A DNA stretch of 64,000 nucleotides from Methylobacterium segetis. GTDB lineage: Bacteria; Pseudomonadota; Alphaproteobacteria; Rhizobiales; Beijerinckiaceae. Positions within the stretch are counted from its first letter, which is position 1, and each line of letters starts with the position of its first letter. The stretch is taken from NCBI RefSeq assembly GCF_004348265.1, contig NZ_SMNT01000007.1, positions 20,828-84,827 on the forward strand, read 5' to 3'. Below are positions 9,994 to 19,177 of this stretch, one piece after another. The position numbers were made by a program, and so were the translations under genes. Below the pieces are notes generated by a model. That model was not told the origin of the DNA. It saw nothing but the letters and a program-made list of their open reading frames with translations, and did no database searches.

Positions 9994-10467
9994 ATGGGCC
10001 AGATCCTCAGGGCCGGGGAGGGCGCGCATGTCTGCATCAACGGGATGGAGATCACCTATCTCGCCCGCAGCGGCTCGACCCACGACGCGATGGGGATCTA
10101 CGGCGTCACGCTCGCGGCGCAGTCCCCGGGCGCGGGCCTGCACCGGCATGCCCGGCTCACCGAGACCTTCGAGGTGCATGCGGGCACGCTCGCCATGCGC
10201 ATCGACGGCCGGGACGTCGATCTCGGGCCCGGCGACTTCGTGCTGATCCCGCCCGGGCAGCCCCACGCCTTCGCCAACCGCTCGGAGGCGGCCGTGCGCT
10301 TCACCCTGAGCTTCACGCCCGCCCTGGAGCGGGAGGGCTTCTTCGAGGGGCTCGCCAAGCTCGCGGCCGAGAACAGGCTCGCGGACGAGGCGGCGATGGA
10401 GCGGCTGATGCGCCGCTACGACCAGGAGCCGCTGGAAGGGTTCGGGGGCTGGAGCGAGGTCGATTGA
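9994..10467 (+). CDS. cupin-domain protein
   Basis: Small single-domain cupin of 157 residues. The two cupin motifs are visible: the metal-ligand HRHARLTETFEVHAG near residue 48 and the PGDFVLIPPGQPHAFAN block near residue 83. Function cannot be read from this; such proteins range from sugar or quercetin enzymes to ligand sensors. The start at 9994 is preferred to an in-frame one 51 bases upstream because GGGAGAG precedes it at good spacing. Gene stands alone, convergent with the MFS gene 16 bases further on. Confidence 0.75.
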   Translation: MGQILRAGEGAHVCINGMEITYLARSGSTHDAMGIYGVTLAAQSPGAGLHRHARLTETFEVHAGTLAMRIDGRDVDLGPGDFVLIPPGQPHAFANRSEAAVRFTLSFTPALEREGFFEGLAKLAAENRLADEAAMERLMRRYDQEPLEGFGGWSEVD

Positions 10468-10483
10468 GGGCCGCGAGCGGGCC

Positions 10484-11668
10484 TCAGCCCGCGGCGATCG
10501 TCCGGGCCTTGCCCGCGTGCAGGCCGAACAGCAGGGCGCCGAGGGCGAAGGTGGCGAAGACGCACGCCGACAGGTTCCAGCCGCCCGCCTCGTGGGCGAG
10601 GCCGAAGCCGAAGGGGCCGAGCGCCGCGATGGCGTAGCCGACGCCCTGCGCCAGCGCCGAGAGCGCGGCGGCGCTGCCGGGATCGCGGGCGCGCAGCACG
10701 ATGAGGGTGAGCCCCAGGCCGAACGTGCCGCCGAGGCCGAAGCCGAGGGCGACGGCGAGGGGCGCGACGAGCGCGACCGGGGCGAGCAGGATGCCGAGGA
10801 AGGCGCCGAGCGTCAGGCTCACGAGGGCGGCGACGAAGGCGCGCTGCTCCCGAGCCCGCGCGGCGAGTGTCGGCACGAGGAGGGCGCTCGGCGCCTGCCC
10901 CAGGCTCATCAGCGAGGCGACGAAGCCTGCCTCGGCCGGCCCGAGCCCGCGGTCCAGCAGCACGCTCGGCAGCCACGCGAAGGCGATGTAGGCGAGCGAG
11001 GATTGCAGGCCCATGAAGCCCGTCACCTGCCAGGCGAGGCGGTGCCGGGCGATTCCCTGGATCATCGCGCCGCCGGCTGCGGAGGCGGCGCCGTGCGTGC
11101 GGGCCAGCGCCAGCGGCGCCCAGGCGAGGCTCGCGAGGAGCGCCGGGACCGCCCAGGCCGCGAGCGCCATCGCCCAGCCGCCGGGCAGGATGTCGAGGAG
11201 CGGCACGGTGAGCCCCGAGCCCGCCGCGGCGCCGAGGCAGAGCGTCATGGTGTAGAGGCCCGTCACCAGCCCGACATGGCCGGGGAAGTCGCGCTTGACG
11301 AGGCCCGGCAGCAGGCCGCCCGCGAGGCCGATCCCGGCGGCCGAGACGCAGGCGCCGAGGAACAGGGGGAGGAGGCCGCCGAGCGCCCGCAGGGCCAGGC
11401 CCGCCGCCACGACGAGGATCGCCAGCAGCACGCCGCGGTCGGGGCCGAGGCGGCGGCTGATCGCCGGCCCGAGCGCGCTGGCGAGCCCCAGGAACAGGAC
11501 CGGCAGGGTGGTGAGGAACGCGGCACCCGCCGCGCCGAGCCCCGTCTCGGCGCGGATGCCGGCGAGCAGCGGCCCGACCGTGGTCAGGGCCGGGCGCAGG
11601 TTGAACGCGACGAGGAGGAGGCCGGCCCCGAGGAGGAGGGTGGGCGGCCGGCTCTCGCCCGGGCTCAC
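10484..11668 (-). CDS. MFS transporter, CynX/NimT-like
   Basis: Twelve-helix major facilitator of 394 residues starting at GTG 11668. The opening LLLVAFNLRPALTTVGPLL and the FLTTLPVLFLGLASALGPAISRRLG loop are the pattern of the CynX/NimT (cyanate/nitroimidazole) branch; the substrate is unknown. The start codon overlaps the stop of lnt (GTGA), so translation is probably coupled and this is the last gene of the miaB-phoH-ybeY-corC-lnt run. The frame continues open upstream for another 450 codons through lnt, which is an artefact of high G+C rather than a fusion. Confidence 0.8.
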   Translation of the reverse strand: MSPGESRPPTLLLGAGLLLVAFNLRPALTTVGPLLAGIRAETGLGAAGAAFLTTLPVLFLGLASALGPAISRRLGPDRGVLLAILVVAAGLALRALGGLLPLFLGACVSAAGIGLAGGLLPGLVKRDFPGHVGLVTGLYTMTLCLGAAAGSGLTVPLLDILPGGWAMALAAWAVPALLASLAWAPLALARTHGAASAAGGAMIQGIARHRLAWQVTGFMGLQSSLAYIAFAWLPSVLLDRGLGPAEAGFVASLMSLGQAPSALLVPTLAARAREQRAFVAALVSLTLGAFLGILLAPVALVAPLAVALGFGLGGTFGLGLTLIVLRARDPGSAAALSALAQGVGYAIAALGPFGFGLAHEAGGWNLSACVFATFALGALLFGLHAGKARTIAAG

Positions 11669-13341
11669 GCCCGGCGCCAGGCCGCCAGCGCGCAGAGGAG
11701 CGCGCCCGCGAGCATCAGGGCGAAGGGGATGTCGCCGAGCCGGGCATAGAGGGTGCGGCCGGGCACGGGGGCGGGGAGGTCCGCGTCGAGGATGTCCTCG
11801 CGGCCGAGGGGAAGGCTCGCGGTGACGCGCCCATAGGCGTCGACCACCGCCGAGATGCCGGTATTGGCGTCGCGCACCAGGGGCAGGCCCTCCTCGACGG
11901 CGCGCAGCCGCGCCTGCGCGAAGTGCTGGCGGGGGCCGGGCGTGTCGCCGAACCACGCGTCGTTCGTGACGTTCAGGATCAGGCCCGGCACCGGCTCCGC
12001 GGCGCCCGGATGGGCGGCGGGCACGATGCCTCCGGGGAAGATCGCCTCGTAGCAGATCGTGGCGGCGGCGGGGGGCAGGCCGGGCACGGTGAGGATGCGC
12101 TGCCCCTCCCGGCTCCCGGCCGAGAAGCCGCCCGGCACCGACACGAACTGGCGCAGGCCCACGGCCCGCAGCGCCGCGTCGAGGGGCCCGGGCAGGTACT
12201 CGCCGAAGGGCACGAGGTGGACCTTGTCGTAGGTGTCGCTGATGCGGGCGGGCGCCTCGATCGTCATGATCGCGTTGAAGAAGCGCAGGCGCTCGCCGGG
12301 CAGGGGCTCCTCGGCCCGCGCCGCGCCCGTGACGAGGCGGGCGCCCGGCGGCAGGCCGGAGCCGACCTTGGCGAGCGAGGCGGGATCGCGCTGGATCAGG
12401 AAGGGGAAGGCGGATTCGGGCCAGATCACGTGGGTCGGCGCCGGCGCGCCGGACTCGGGCGGGCGCTGGCTCAGCTCGACGTAGCGGTCGACGATGTCCT
12501 CCCGGTTCTCGGGGCGGAACTTGGCGTCCTGGGGCAGGTTCGGCTGGACGAGGCGCAGCCGCACGCCCGCGACCGGCGCCGAGGGGGCGGGGGGCACGCG
12601 CTCGGCGCCCCACAGGGCAAGCGCCGCGAGCCCAATCGCGGCCGCGGCGGTGGGGCCGTAGCGGGCGCGCGGATGCGTGCCGGTGGCGAGCGTCGCGGGG
12701 GCGGCGCAGATCAGGACCGCGAGGAGCGTCAGCCCGTAGAGGCCGATATAGGCCGCCGCCTGCATCAGCCAGAGATCCTGGCCGAGCGCCATGCCGAGCG
12801 TGTTCCAGGGAAAGCCCGTGAACAGGTGGCCCCGAAGCCATTCGGCCCCGGCGAGGCCGACGCCGAGCGCGGCGATGCGGCCGGCCTTGCGCGACCAGAG
12901 CAGGCGCGCGGCCGCAAAGCCCGCGCCGTAGAAGATGGCGAGCACGGCGGGCAGGCCGACGACGCCCAGCGGCAGCGCCCAGGCGAACTCGTCGGCCTCG
13001 ACGAGGAAGGCGGCGCCCAGCCACCACAGCCCGGCCGTGAGGTAGCCGAAGCCCCAGGCCCAGCCGACGAGGAAGCAGGGCCCGAGCGTGCGCGCGAGGC
13101 CCGCCCGGCTCGCGGCCGCCCCGTCCATCAGCCAGACCGCGGCGGTGAGCGAGACGACGAGCGCCGGCACCAGCCCGAAGGGCGGCATGGCGAGCGCGCC
13201 CAGCGCGCCGGCCAGCATCGCGACGCAGACCCGGCGCCAGCCGCGGGCGAGCGCCAGCCAGCGAACCGGGGCGGCGAGGGGGCCGCCCGCATGGTCGCGC
13301 GCGGGCAGGTCCGCCCGGAGATACGCCTCGCCCGCGGTCAC
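11665..13341 (-). CDS. lnt: apolipoprotein N-acyltransferase
   Basis: Inner-membrane enzyme (558 residues) adding the third acyl chain to the N-terminal cysteine of lipoproteins. About seven hydrophobic segments fill residues 35-225; the nitrilase-like catalytic domain follows with the Glu-Lys-Cys triad in VIWPESAFPF, DKVHLVPFGEYLP and TICYEAIFPG. The region has the usual lnt context: CorC-like protein directly upstream with a GTGA overlap (start GTG at 13341). The N-terminus has about 30 residues more than typical and may start slightly further in. Confidence 0.92.
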   Translation of the reverse strand: MTAGEAYLRADLPARDHAGGPLAAPVRWLALARGWRRVCVAMLAGALGALAMPPFGLVPALVVSLTAAVWLMDGAAASRAGLARTLGPCFLVGWAWGFGYLTAGLWWLGAAFLVEADEFAWALPLGVVGLPAVLAIFYGAGFAAARLLWSRKAGRIAALGVGLAGAEWLRGHLFTGFPWNTLGMALGQDLWLMQAAAYIGLYGLTLLAVLICAAPATLATGTHPRARYGPTAAAAIGLAALALWGAERVPPAPSAPVAGVRLRLVQPNLPQDAKFRPENREDIVDRYVELSQRPPESGAPAPTHVIWPESAFPFLIQRDPASLAKVGSGLPPGARLVTGAARAEEPLPGERLRFFNAIMTIEAPARISDTYDKVHLVPFGEYLPGPLDAALRAVGLRQFVSVPGGFSAGSREGQRILTVPGLPPAAATICYEAIFPGGIVPAAHPGAAEPVPGLILNVTNDAWFGDTPGPRQHFAQARLRAVEEGLPLVRDANTGISAVVDAYGRVTASLPLGREDILDADLPAPVPGRTLYARLGDIPFALMLAGALLCALAAWRRA

Positions 13342-14465
13342 GAGCCGTGGGTCTCGACGCTCGGGGCGGGCTTCGGCGGCGGCAGGGCGAGGGGGACGAC
13401 CGCCTCGATCTTGGCCGGCCCGCGCTGGAAGCGCAGGCGCTTGAGGCGGCGCGGGTCGGCGTCGAGCACCTCGAATTCGAGGTCGCCCGGCCCGGCGATC
13501 AATTCGCCGCGCGAGGGCACGCGACCCGCGAGCGTCACGATCATGCCGCCGATCGTGTCGATCTCCTCGGCCATCTCGCCGACGGCGGCGACGAGATCGA
13601 CGCCGGTCGCCTCCGAGACCTCGGCGAGGCCGGCGCGGGCATCGGCGACGAAGACCTCCCCCTCGCCGTCGAGCCGCTGCACGAGCCGGCCCTCGGCCAC
13701 GTCGTGCTCGTCCTCGATGTCGCCGACGACCATCTCGATCAGGTCCTCGATCGAGATCAGGCCGTCGGTGCCGCCGTACTCGTCGATGACGAGGGCCATG
13801 TGGGTGCGCGTCGCCTGCATCCGCACGAGCAGGTCGATCGCCGGCATCGAGGGCGGCACGAACAGGACCGGCCGCTGGATGCGCGTCGCCGCGAGCGTCG
13901 CGGAGAGGTCGACATGGGCGAGGTTGAGGGAGCGCAGCGTCCGCGCGCCGCCGTTGCGCCGGCCGCGGGGGGCGGGCTTCTCCTCGGCGACGACGGGCTC
14001 GGGAATCGCGGCACTCGCCGCCGCGCGGCGAGTCCCGGCCTCGGCGCGGGCGGCGATATGGTCGACGAAGTCGCGGATGTGGACCATGCCGCGGGGATCG
14101 TCGAGGGTCTCGCCGTAGACGGGCAGGCGCGAATGGCCGGCCGTGCGGAACAGCTTGAGCAGGTCGCCGAGGCTCGTCTCGATCGAGACCGCGACGATGT
14201 CCGCCCGCGGGATCATCACGTCGTCGACGCGCACCTTGTGCAGGCCGAGCACGTTCTTGAGCATGGCCCGTTCCAGGGGCGAGAAGGCGTTCTCGCCGTT
14301 GTCGGGCTCGGACAGGGCGCCCTCGATGTCGTCGCGCAGGGAATCGCGCGGCTTCAAGTGCAGGGCCTGGAGCAGGCGGTCGTACCAGGGCTCGCGGGAG
14401 CCGGCCTCACCGTCCGCGGAGGGGAGCGCGGCCTGGGCCGCGCCGCGACTTCGATCGTTCGTCAT
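13338..14465 (-). CDS. corC: CorC/HlyC-family CBS-domain protein
   Basis: Cytosolic protein of 375 residues with an N-terminal part (to about 90) then a CBS pair (about 90-240; VRVDDVMIPRADIVAV and THMALVIDEYGGTDGLISIEDLIEMVVGDIEDEHD are typical) and a C-terminal CorC/HlyC domain (about 255-355). It lacks the DUF21 membrane domain, matching the short YbeX/CorC form. In enterobacteria this gene also sits between ybeY and lnt. Roles proposed for the family are divalent-cation efflux and ribosome-related functions; the old 'hemolysin' label is not informative. An alanine-rich insert lies around residue 140-170. Confidence 0.88.
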   Translation of the reverse strand: MTNDRSRGAAQAALPSADGEAGSREPWYDRLLQALHLKPRDSLRDDIEGALSEPDNGENAFSPLERAMLKNVLGLHKVRVDDVMIPRADIVAVSIETSLGDLLKLFRTAGHSRLPVYGETLDDPRGMVHIRDFVDHIAARAEAGTRRAAASAAIPEPVVAEEKPAPRGRRNGGARTLRSLNLAHVDLSATLAATRIQRPVLFVPPSMPAIDLLVRMQATRTHMALVIDEYGGTDGLISIEDLIEMVVGDIEDEHDVAEGRLVQRLDGEGEVFVADARAGLAEVSEATGVDLVAAVGEMAEEIDTIGGMIVTLAGRVPSRGELIAGPGDLEFEVLDADPRRLKRLRFQRGPAKIEAVVPLALPPPKPAPSVETHGS

Positions 14466-14501
14466 GTCTCTCGGGTCTGGGATAGGCGCCGGGCGTCCGC
14501 C

Positions 14502-14984
14502 TCAATCGGCGTAGGGGTCGGGCACGCCGAGGGTGCGCAGGGCCGCCACTTCGAGGGCTTCCATCGCATCGGCCTCGGCCTCGCCGGTCTCATGGTCCTG
14601 GCCGAGAAGGTGCAGCGTGCCATGAACGAGCAGGTGCGCGAGATGATCGGCGAGCGGCTTCGACTGCTCGGCACTCTCGCGCAGCATCGTGTCATACGCA
14701 AGGACGACGTCGCCGAGCGGCGCCGCCATCCCGGCGACGACGGGCTGCGGCGGGGCCGGGAAGGACAGGACGTTGGTCGGCTTGTCCTTGCCCCGCCACG
14801 TCCGGTTGAGCGCCTGCACGGAGGCGTCGTCGGTCAGCAGCACGCTGATCTCGGCCGGCCCCGCGGGCGCCTCGGGTGCGGCGGCGTACCCCGCCTCGAC
14901 CGCGCGGATCACCAGCGCCTCGAGGTCGGGCGAGACCCCTTCCCAGCGCGGATCCTCCACGGCGACGTCGATGTCGAGGGGCAT
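14502..14984 (-). CDS. ybeY: rRNA maturation endoribonuclease YbeY
   Basis: Metal-dependent RNase of 160 residues needed for 16S rRNA 3' end maturation and ribosome quality control. The metal-binding signature HGTLHLLGQDH (three histidines in HxxxHxxxxxH spacing) is near residue 122. The usual neighbours phoH (two bases upstream) and corC (36 bases downstream) are present, supporting an operon. Confidence 0.93.
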   Translation of the reverse strand: MPLDIDVAVEDPRWEGVSPDLEALVIRAVEAGYAAAPEAPAGPAEISVLLTDDASVQALNRTWRGKDKPTNVLSFPAPPQPVVAGMAAPLGDVVLAYDTMLRESAEQSKPLADHLAHLLVHGTLHLLGQDHETGEAEADAMEALEVAALRTLGVPDPYAD

Positions 14985-14986
14985 GG

Positions 14987-16096
14987 TCAGGCAAGCGGCC
15001 GGCGGCGCGGGTTCGGGTTGCGGTCGGCCTCCGCATCGCCGTGGGAGGCCCGCTCGTAGGCCGTGACGATGCGGCGGACGAGGTCGTGGCGGACCACGTC
15101 CACGTCCTTGAAGGTGACGCGGCCGATCCCCTCGACGCCGTCGAGGATCGAGACCGCCTCGACGAGGCCGGAGCGCTGGCCGGGCGGCAGGTCGATCTGG
15201 CTCGGATCGCCGGTGATGATCATGCGCGAATTCTCGCCGAGCCGCGTCAGGAACATCTTCATCTGCATCGAGGTCGTGTTCTGCGCCTCGTCGAGCAACA
15301 CCACGGCATTCGTCAGCGTGCGCCCGCGCATGAAGGCAAGCGGCGCGATCTCGATCTGCCCGGTCTGCAGGCCGCGATCGACGTGGCGCGCCTCCATGAA
15401 GTCGTAGAGGGCGTCGTAGATCGGGCGCAGGTACGGGTCGACCTTCTCGCGCATGTCGCCGGGCAGGAAGCCGAGCCGCTCTCCGGCCTCGACCGCCGGG
15501 CGCGACAGGATCAGGCGCTCGACATGCCCCTGCTCCAGGAGCGAGACCGCGTGGCCGACGGCGAGCCAGGTCTTGCCGGTGCCGGCGGGCCCCTCCGCGA
15601 AGACGAGCTCGTTCGTGCGCAGGGCCTTGATGTAGGCGTCCTGCGCGGCGTTGCGGGCGCGCACGGCGCCCCGGCGGCGAGTGGCGATCTGCTCGAATTG
15701 CGGCCGGTCCGATTCGGCGGCGATCTCGGCCGTGGGGAAGAGGCTGCCCTGGACCGTCGCCTCCTGGATGGCGCCGTCGACGTCGCCGAGCGTCAGCGCG
15801 GTGCCGCCGCCCTGCACGCGGGCGTAGAGCCGCTCGAAGACGCGGCGCGCCCGCTCGGCCGCATCCGGCGCGCCCTTGACGACGAGGTGGTTGCCGAGCG
15901 CCGTCGCCGTCACGCCGAGGCGGCGCTCGATATGGGCGACGTTCTGGTCGTACTGGCCGAAGACGAGGCTCGCGAGGCGGTTGTCGTCGAAGGTCAGCGA
16001 CACCTCGACCGTCTCCATGATCTCGCCGGGCCGGGAGGCGGGTCCGCGCCCGCGCAGGGCACCCCCACGGCCGGAGGCTCCGTCACTCGGGCTCAC
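14987..16096 (-). CDS. phoH: PhoH-like ATPase
   Basis: Cytoplasmic P-loop ATPase of 369 residues, PhoH/YbeZ type, thought to work with YbeY in RNA metabolism. Walker A is EGPAGTGKTWLAV and Walker B VVLLDEAQNTTSMQM; an N-terminal KH-like segment precedes them (about 25-110). The GTG at 16096 is chosen because AGAAGGA lies seven bases before it, whereas the internal ATG at 16018 has a poor site. It is 25 bases downstream of miaB on the same strand, consistent with a miaB-phoH-ybeY operon. Confidence 0.92.
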   Translation of the reverse strand: MSPSDGASGRGGALRGRGPASRPGEIMETVEVSLTFDDNRLASLVFGQYDQNVAHIERRLGVTATALGNHLVVKGAPDAAERARRVFERLYARVQGGGTALTLGDVDGAIQEATVQGSLFPTAEIAAESDRPQFEQIATRRRGAVRARNAAQDAYIKALRTNELVFAEGPAGTGKTWLAVGHAVSLLEQGHVERLILSRPAVEAGERLGFLPGDMREKVDPYLRPIYDALYDFMEARHVDRGLQTGQIEIAPLAFMRGRTLTNAVVLLDEAQNTTSMQMKMFLTRLGENSRMIITGDPSQIDLPPGQRSGLVEAVSILDGVEGIGRVTFKDVDVVRHDLVRRIVTAYERASHGDAEADRNPNPRRRPLA

Positions 16097-16121
16097 GCGG
16101 ATGTCCTTCTGATCGCGGGTC

Positions 16122-17459
16122 TCACGCGGCGGCCGCTTCGGCCAGGATCTCGCCGAACAGGCTGTTGGCGCCGGCCTCGACGATGCGCACGGGCAGGATC
16201 GTGCCGATGCTGGCGGCGGGCGCATCGACCTGCACGGCAAGCATGTGCGGCGTCTTGCCGGCGACCTGACCCGGATGGCGGCCGGGCTTCTCGACGAGGA
16301 TCTCGGTCGTCCGGCCCACCGCCGCGTTCTGGTAGGCGTGGCGCTGCCGGTCGAGGAGCGCCTGCAGCGCGGCGAGGCGCTCGCTCTTCACGGATTCCGG
16401 CACGGCGTCGGCACGCTCGGCCGCGGGTGTGCCGGGGCGCGGGCTGTACTTGAAGGAGAAGGCGCTCTCGAAGCCGATATCGGCCACGAGCCGCATCGTG
16501 TCCGCGAAATCCGCGTCGGTCTCGCCGGGGAACCCGACGATGAAATCGGAGGAGAGGGCGATGTCGGGCCGGCTCGCCCGGATCCGGTCGATCAGGCGGC
16601 GATACGCGTCGCCGGTGTGGCGCCGGTTCATCGCATCGAGCACCCGGTCCGAGCCCGATTGCACGGGCAGGTGCAGGTAGGGCATCAGGGCCGGGATCTC
16701 GGCATGCGCCCGGATCAGGTCCTCGCCCATGTCGTTCGGGTGGCTCGTCGTGTAGCGGATGCGCGCGATGCCGGGGATCCCGGCCACCGCCCGCATCAGG
16801 TCGGCGAGGGTGGCGGGCTCACCGTCCGCACCGGCGCCGTGATAGGCGTTCACGTTCTGCCCGATCAGCGTGATCTCGCGCACGCCCCCCTCGGCGAGCG
16901 CCCGCGCCTCCGCGAGCACGGCCGGGACCGAGCGCGAGACCTCGGCGCCCCGGGTATAGGGCACGACGCAGAAGGCGCAGAACTTGTCGCAGCCCTCCTG
17001 CACGGTGAGGAAGGCGGAGACGCCCTTGTTCCGGCGGACGGGGAGGCGGTCGAACTTGTCCTCGACCGGAAACTCGGTGTCGACGACGCGCTTGCCCCGC
17101 GACTGCTCCAGAAGCTCCGGCAGGCGGTGGTAGCTCTGGGGGCCCACCACCACGTCGACGGCAGGCGCACGCGCGAGGATCTCGGCGCCCTCGGCCTGGG
17201 CGACGCAGCCCGCTACGACGATCCGGGTGTCGCGCCCCTCGGCCCGGCGCTCGCCCTTCAGCACGCGCAGGCGCCCGAGCTCCGAGTAGACCTTCTCGGC
17301 GGCCTTCTCGCGGATGTGGCAGGTGTTGAGGATGACGACGTCCGCGTCCTCCACGGAATCCGTCGCCGCGTAGCCCTGCTGCCCGAGCACGTCCGCCATG
17401 CGGGCCGCGTCGTAGGCGTTCATCTGGCATCCGTAGGATCGGACGAAGGCTTTCTTCAA
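16122..17459 (-). CDS. miaB: tRNA-2-methylthio-N6-dimethylallyladenosine synthase
   Basis: Radical-SAM methylthiotransferase (445 residues) that converts i6A37 to ms2i6A37 in tRNA. Three N-terminal cysteines ([26 protein letters not shown]) hold one cluster; the radical-SAM CxxxCxxC is in [13 protein letters not shown]; a C-terminal TRAM domain follows (from about 375). The start used is TTG at 17459, giving [13 protein letters not shown] as the family's N-terminus; there is no ATG. It leads the minus-strand operon into phoH. Confidence 0.92.
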   Translation of the reverse strand: MKKAFVRSYGCQMNAYDAARMADVLGQQGYAATDSVEDADVVILNTCHIREKAAEKVYSELGRLRVLKGERRAEGRDTRIVVAGCVAQAEGAEILARAPAVDVVVGPQSYHRLPELLEQSRGKRVVDTEFPVEDKFDRLPVRRNKGVSAFLTVQEGCDKFCAFCVVPYTRGAEVSRSVPAVLAEARALAEGGVREITLIGQNVNAYHGAGADGEPATLADLMRAVAGIPGIARIRYTTSHPNDMGEDLIRAHAEIPALMPYLHLPVQSGSDRVLDAMNRRHTGDAYRRLIDRIRASRPDIALSSDFIVGFPGETDADFADTMRLVADIGFESAFSFKYSPRPGTPAAERADAVPESVKSERLAALQALLDRQRHAYQNAAVGRTTEILVEKPGRHPGQVAGKTPHMLAVQVDAPAASIGTILPVRIVEAGANSLFGEILAEAAAA

Positions 17460-17627
17460 CGATTCGGGTCCCGGACGGCGTGGTCTGCGGCCCCGTTCGC
17501 GCGTCGCGGGGGCCGGAATGGATCTTCGAGGGCGCGCGTCTACCACAGTTTTCGCCGATCGTCGCGCGGCCTGATGACCTCGGCGCTGGCGCCGGGCTTG
17601 CTTGCCGGCGAGGCCGCAACGACGAGG

Positions 17628-18563
17628 ATGCCCGTGACCGAGCTTGAGCGTGCCGTGCAGGAGATCTCCGAGGAGATGCGGCAACGGCCGGACAGGGGCG
17701 AGGTGGCCACCTACATCCCGGAGCTGGCGCGGGTCGATCCGCAGGCCTTCGGCCTCGTCGTCATCGACGCGGACGGGAACGTGGCGGCGGGCGGCGACAG
17801 CGACGTCGCCTTCTCGATCCAGAGCATCTCGAAGGTGTTCACCCTCACCCTCGCCCTCGGCACGGTCGGCGACCGACTGTGGCGGCGGGTCGGGCGCGAG
17901 CCCTCGGGCAGCCCCTTCAACTCGATCGTGCAGCTCGAGCGCGAGCGCGGCATCCCGCGCAATCCCTTCATCAACGCGGGCGCGATCGCGGTGACCGACG
18001 TGATCCTGTCCGGCCACCGGCCGCGGGAGGCGCTCGGCGAGATCCTGCGCTTCATGCAGTTCGTGGCCGACGACCCGTCGATCGCGATCGACGAGGCGGT
18101 GGCGGCCTCCGAGCAGCGCACGGGCTTCCGCAACAGCGCGCTGGCCAACTACATGAAGTCCTTCGGCGTGATCGAGAACCCGGTCGACTACACGCTCGGC
18201 GTCTACTTCCACCATTGCGCCATCGCGATGACCTGCCGCCAGCTCGCCAGAGCCGGGCGCTTCCTCGCCCATTCCGGACGCAACCCCGCGACCGGCCTCT
18301 CCGTGGTGCAGCCGGAGCGGGCGCGCCGCATCAACGCGATCATGCTGACCTGCGGCCATTACGACGGCTCGGGCGAATTCGCCTACCGCGTCGGCCTTCC
18401 CGGCAAGAGCGGGGTCGGCGGCGGCATCCTCGCGGTCGCGCCCGGCAAGGCGTCGATCGCGGTGTGGTCGCCGGGCCTCGACGCGGCCGGCAACTCGCAT
18501 CTCGGCCGGATCGCGCTCGAGGCGCTGACCCGGCGGATGGGCTGGTCGATCTTCGGGGTCTAG
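17628..18563 (+). CDS. glsA: glutaminase
   Basis: Serine-dependent beta-lactamase-fold glutaminase (about 311 residues) hydrolysing glutamine to glutamate and ammonia. The catalytic SxxK pair is in [12 protein letters not shown], and [23 protein letters not shown] and [14 protein letters not shown] are all family blocks. The start is uncertain: ATG at 17628 lies directly after a GAGG, while GTG at 17634 has the better spacing; a longer ATG at 17574 would add 18 residues. Its nearness to glnII/gstI groups genes of glutamine metabolism. Confidence 0.92.
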   Translation: MPVTELERAVQEISEEMRQRPDRGEVATYIPELARVDPQAFGLVVIDADGNVAAGGDSDVAFSIQSISKVFTLTLALGTVGDRLWRRVGREPSGSPFNSIVQLERERGIPRNPFINAGAIAVTDVILSGHRPREALGEILRFMQFVADDPSIAIDEAVAASEQRTGFRNSALANYMKSFGVIENPVDYTLGVYFHHCAIAMTCRQLARAGRFLAHSGRNPATGLSVVQPERARRINAIMLTCGHYDGSGEFAYRVGLPGKSGVGGGILAVAPGKASIAVWSPGLDAAGNSHLGRIALEALTRRMGWSIFGV

Positions 18564-18568
18564 GCGGC

Positions 18569-18757
18569 TCAGGGCTTGCGGGAGCGCTCGGCTTCCTGGA
18601 TGGCCGCCTCGTGGTACCACGCGCCCGCGCCGGTCTCCACGACGGGGTAGGACGCCGCGCCGCCCTTCGGGCTGCCGGGCTGCCAGCCGGCCGCGACCCG
18701 GGGCCGGACGGGGAAGGGGTAGATCTTGGCCGTCTCGCGACGGGGGCTCGCTGTCAT
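18569..18757 (-). CDS. gstI: GstI-like DUF2735 protein, translational inhibitor of glnII
   Basis: Small protein of 62 residues with the DUF2735 hallmark TAKIYPFPV near the N-terminus followed by a short variable tail ending in [16 protein letters not shown]. In Rhizobium leguminosarum GstI (63 residues, gene divergent from glnII) represses GlnII synthesis after transcription. Here the gene has the same place: it is divergent from glnII across a 420-base gap with candidate sigma-54 promoters for both genes. It ends five bases after the glutaminase stop (convergent). Function is transferred from the rhizobial case; the position makes it convincing. Confidence 0.8.
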   Translation of the reverse strand: MTASPRRETAKIYPFPVRPRVAAGWQPGSPKGGAASYPVVETGAGAWYHEAAIQEAERSRKP

Positions 18758-18878
18758 CGGACCGTATCTCCCTGTGACGCGACAACCTCGAACCGAGGCT
18801 CCGGTTCAAGATATCGGCGCTGCACAGTGTTTGCACGGCCTGCTTCCAGAAAAATCACGTTTTGCCAGTAATTTGCGC

Positions 18879-18895
18879 AGCCAAGCTATTGCCAA
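18879..18895 (-). promoter_or_regulatory. candidate sigma-54 promoter of gstI
   Basis: On the minus strand TTGGCAATAGCTTGGCT has GG and GC separated by exactly ten bases (the -24/-12 pattern TGGCAC-N5-TTGC). Transcription would begin near 18868, about 110 bases before gstI. It is weaker than the glnII site at the -12 element. Confidence 0.45.
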
Positions 18896-18930
18896 TTCGC
18901 TCGGCATAGGCTCATGGCGCATTTTTGACC

Positions 18931-18947
18931 TGCATCCGATTCGTGCA
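18931..18947. promoter_or_regulatory. NtrC-like enhancer dyad between gstI and glnII
   Basis: TGCATCCGATTCGTGCA is a 17-base dyad, one base from the NtrC pattern TGCAC-N7-GTGCA. It lies between the two candidate sigma-54 promoters, about 135 bases upstream of the glnII -24 element, a usual enhancer distance. Confidence 0.5.
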
Positions 18948-19081
18948 GGAAGCCTGCCGACGAACGAGGCGTTCCGTCCGGCAGCCTGTTCGGTGGGCGC
19001 CACAGCCTTCGTTAACGGGCCTGCGGGCAGAAGCGCGGGCACGGGCGGACGCCGCTGGAGGAGATGGCCGCGGGACGGGGC

Positions 19082-19097
19082 TGGCATAATTCATGCT
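19082..19097 (+). promoter_or_regulatory. candidate sigma-54 promoter of glnII
   Basis: TGGCATAATTCATGCT has GG (19083-19084) and GC (19095-19096) with a ten-base spacer, matching TGGCAC-N5-TTGCW except at two bases. The start would fall near 19107, leaving a leader of about 70 bases before glnII. Rhizobial glnII is NtrC/sigma-54 dependent. Confidence 0.6.
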
Positions 19098-19177
19098 AAC
19101 GAGGGCTCGGCCGGAGGCTGCGACAGATCGTCAAAATCAACGCAATAATCGCATGAGCAAGTGACGAGAGATCCCCA

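Noticed and set aside
10484..13027. A single long minus-strand open frame of 847 codons covering lnt and the MFS gene
   Set aside because: Only its last 394 codons encode MFS sequence; upstream the translation is arginine/proline-rich noise, in a frame different from the true Lnt. High G+C leaves few stops.
16245..17573. Glutaminase with a 460-residue N-terminal extension
   Set aside because: This stretch is the antisense of miaB; the conserved enzyme starts at about 17628.
18821..18836. TGCACAGTGTTTGCAC as a second NtrC site
   Set aside because: It is a direct repeat of TGCAC, not a dyad, so it does not fit the NtrC site.
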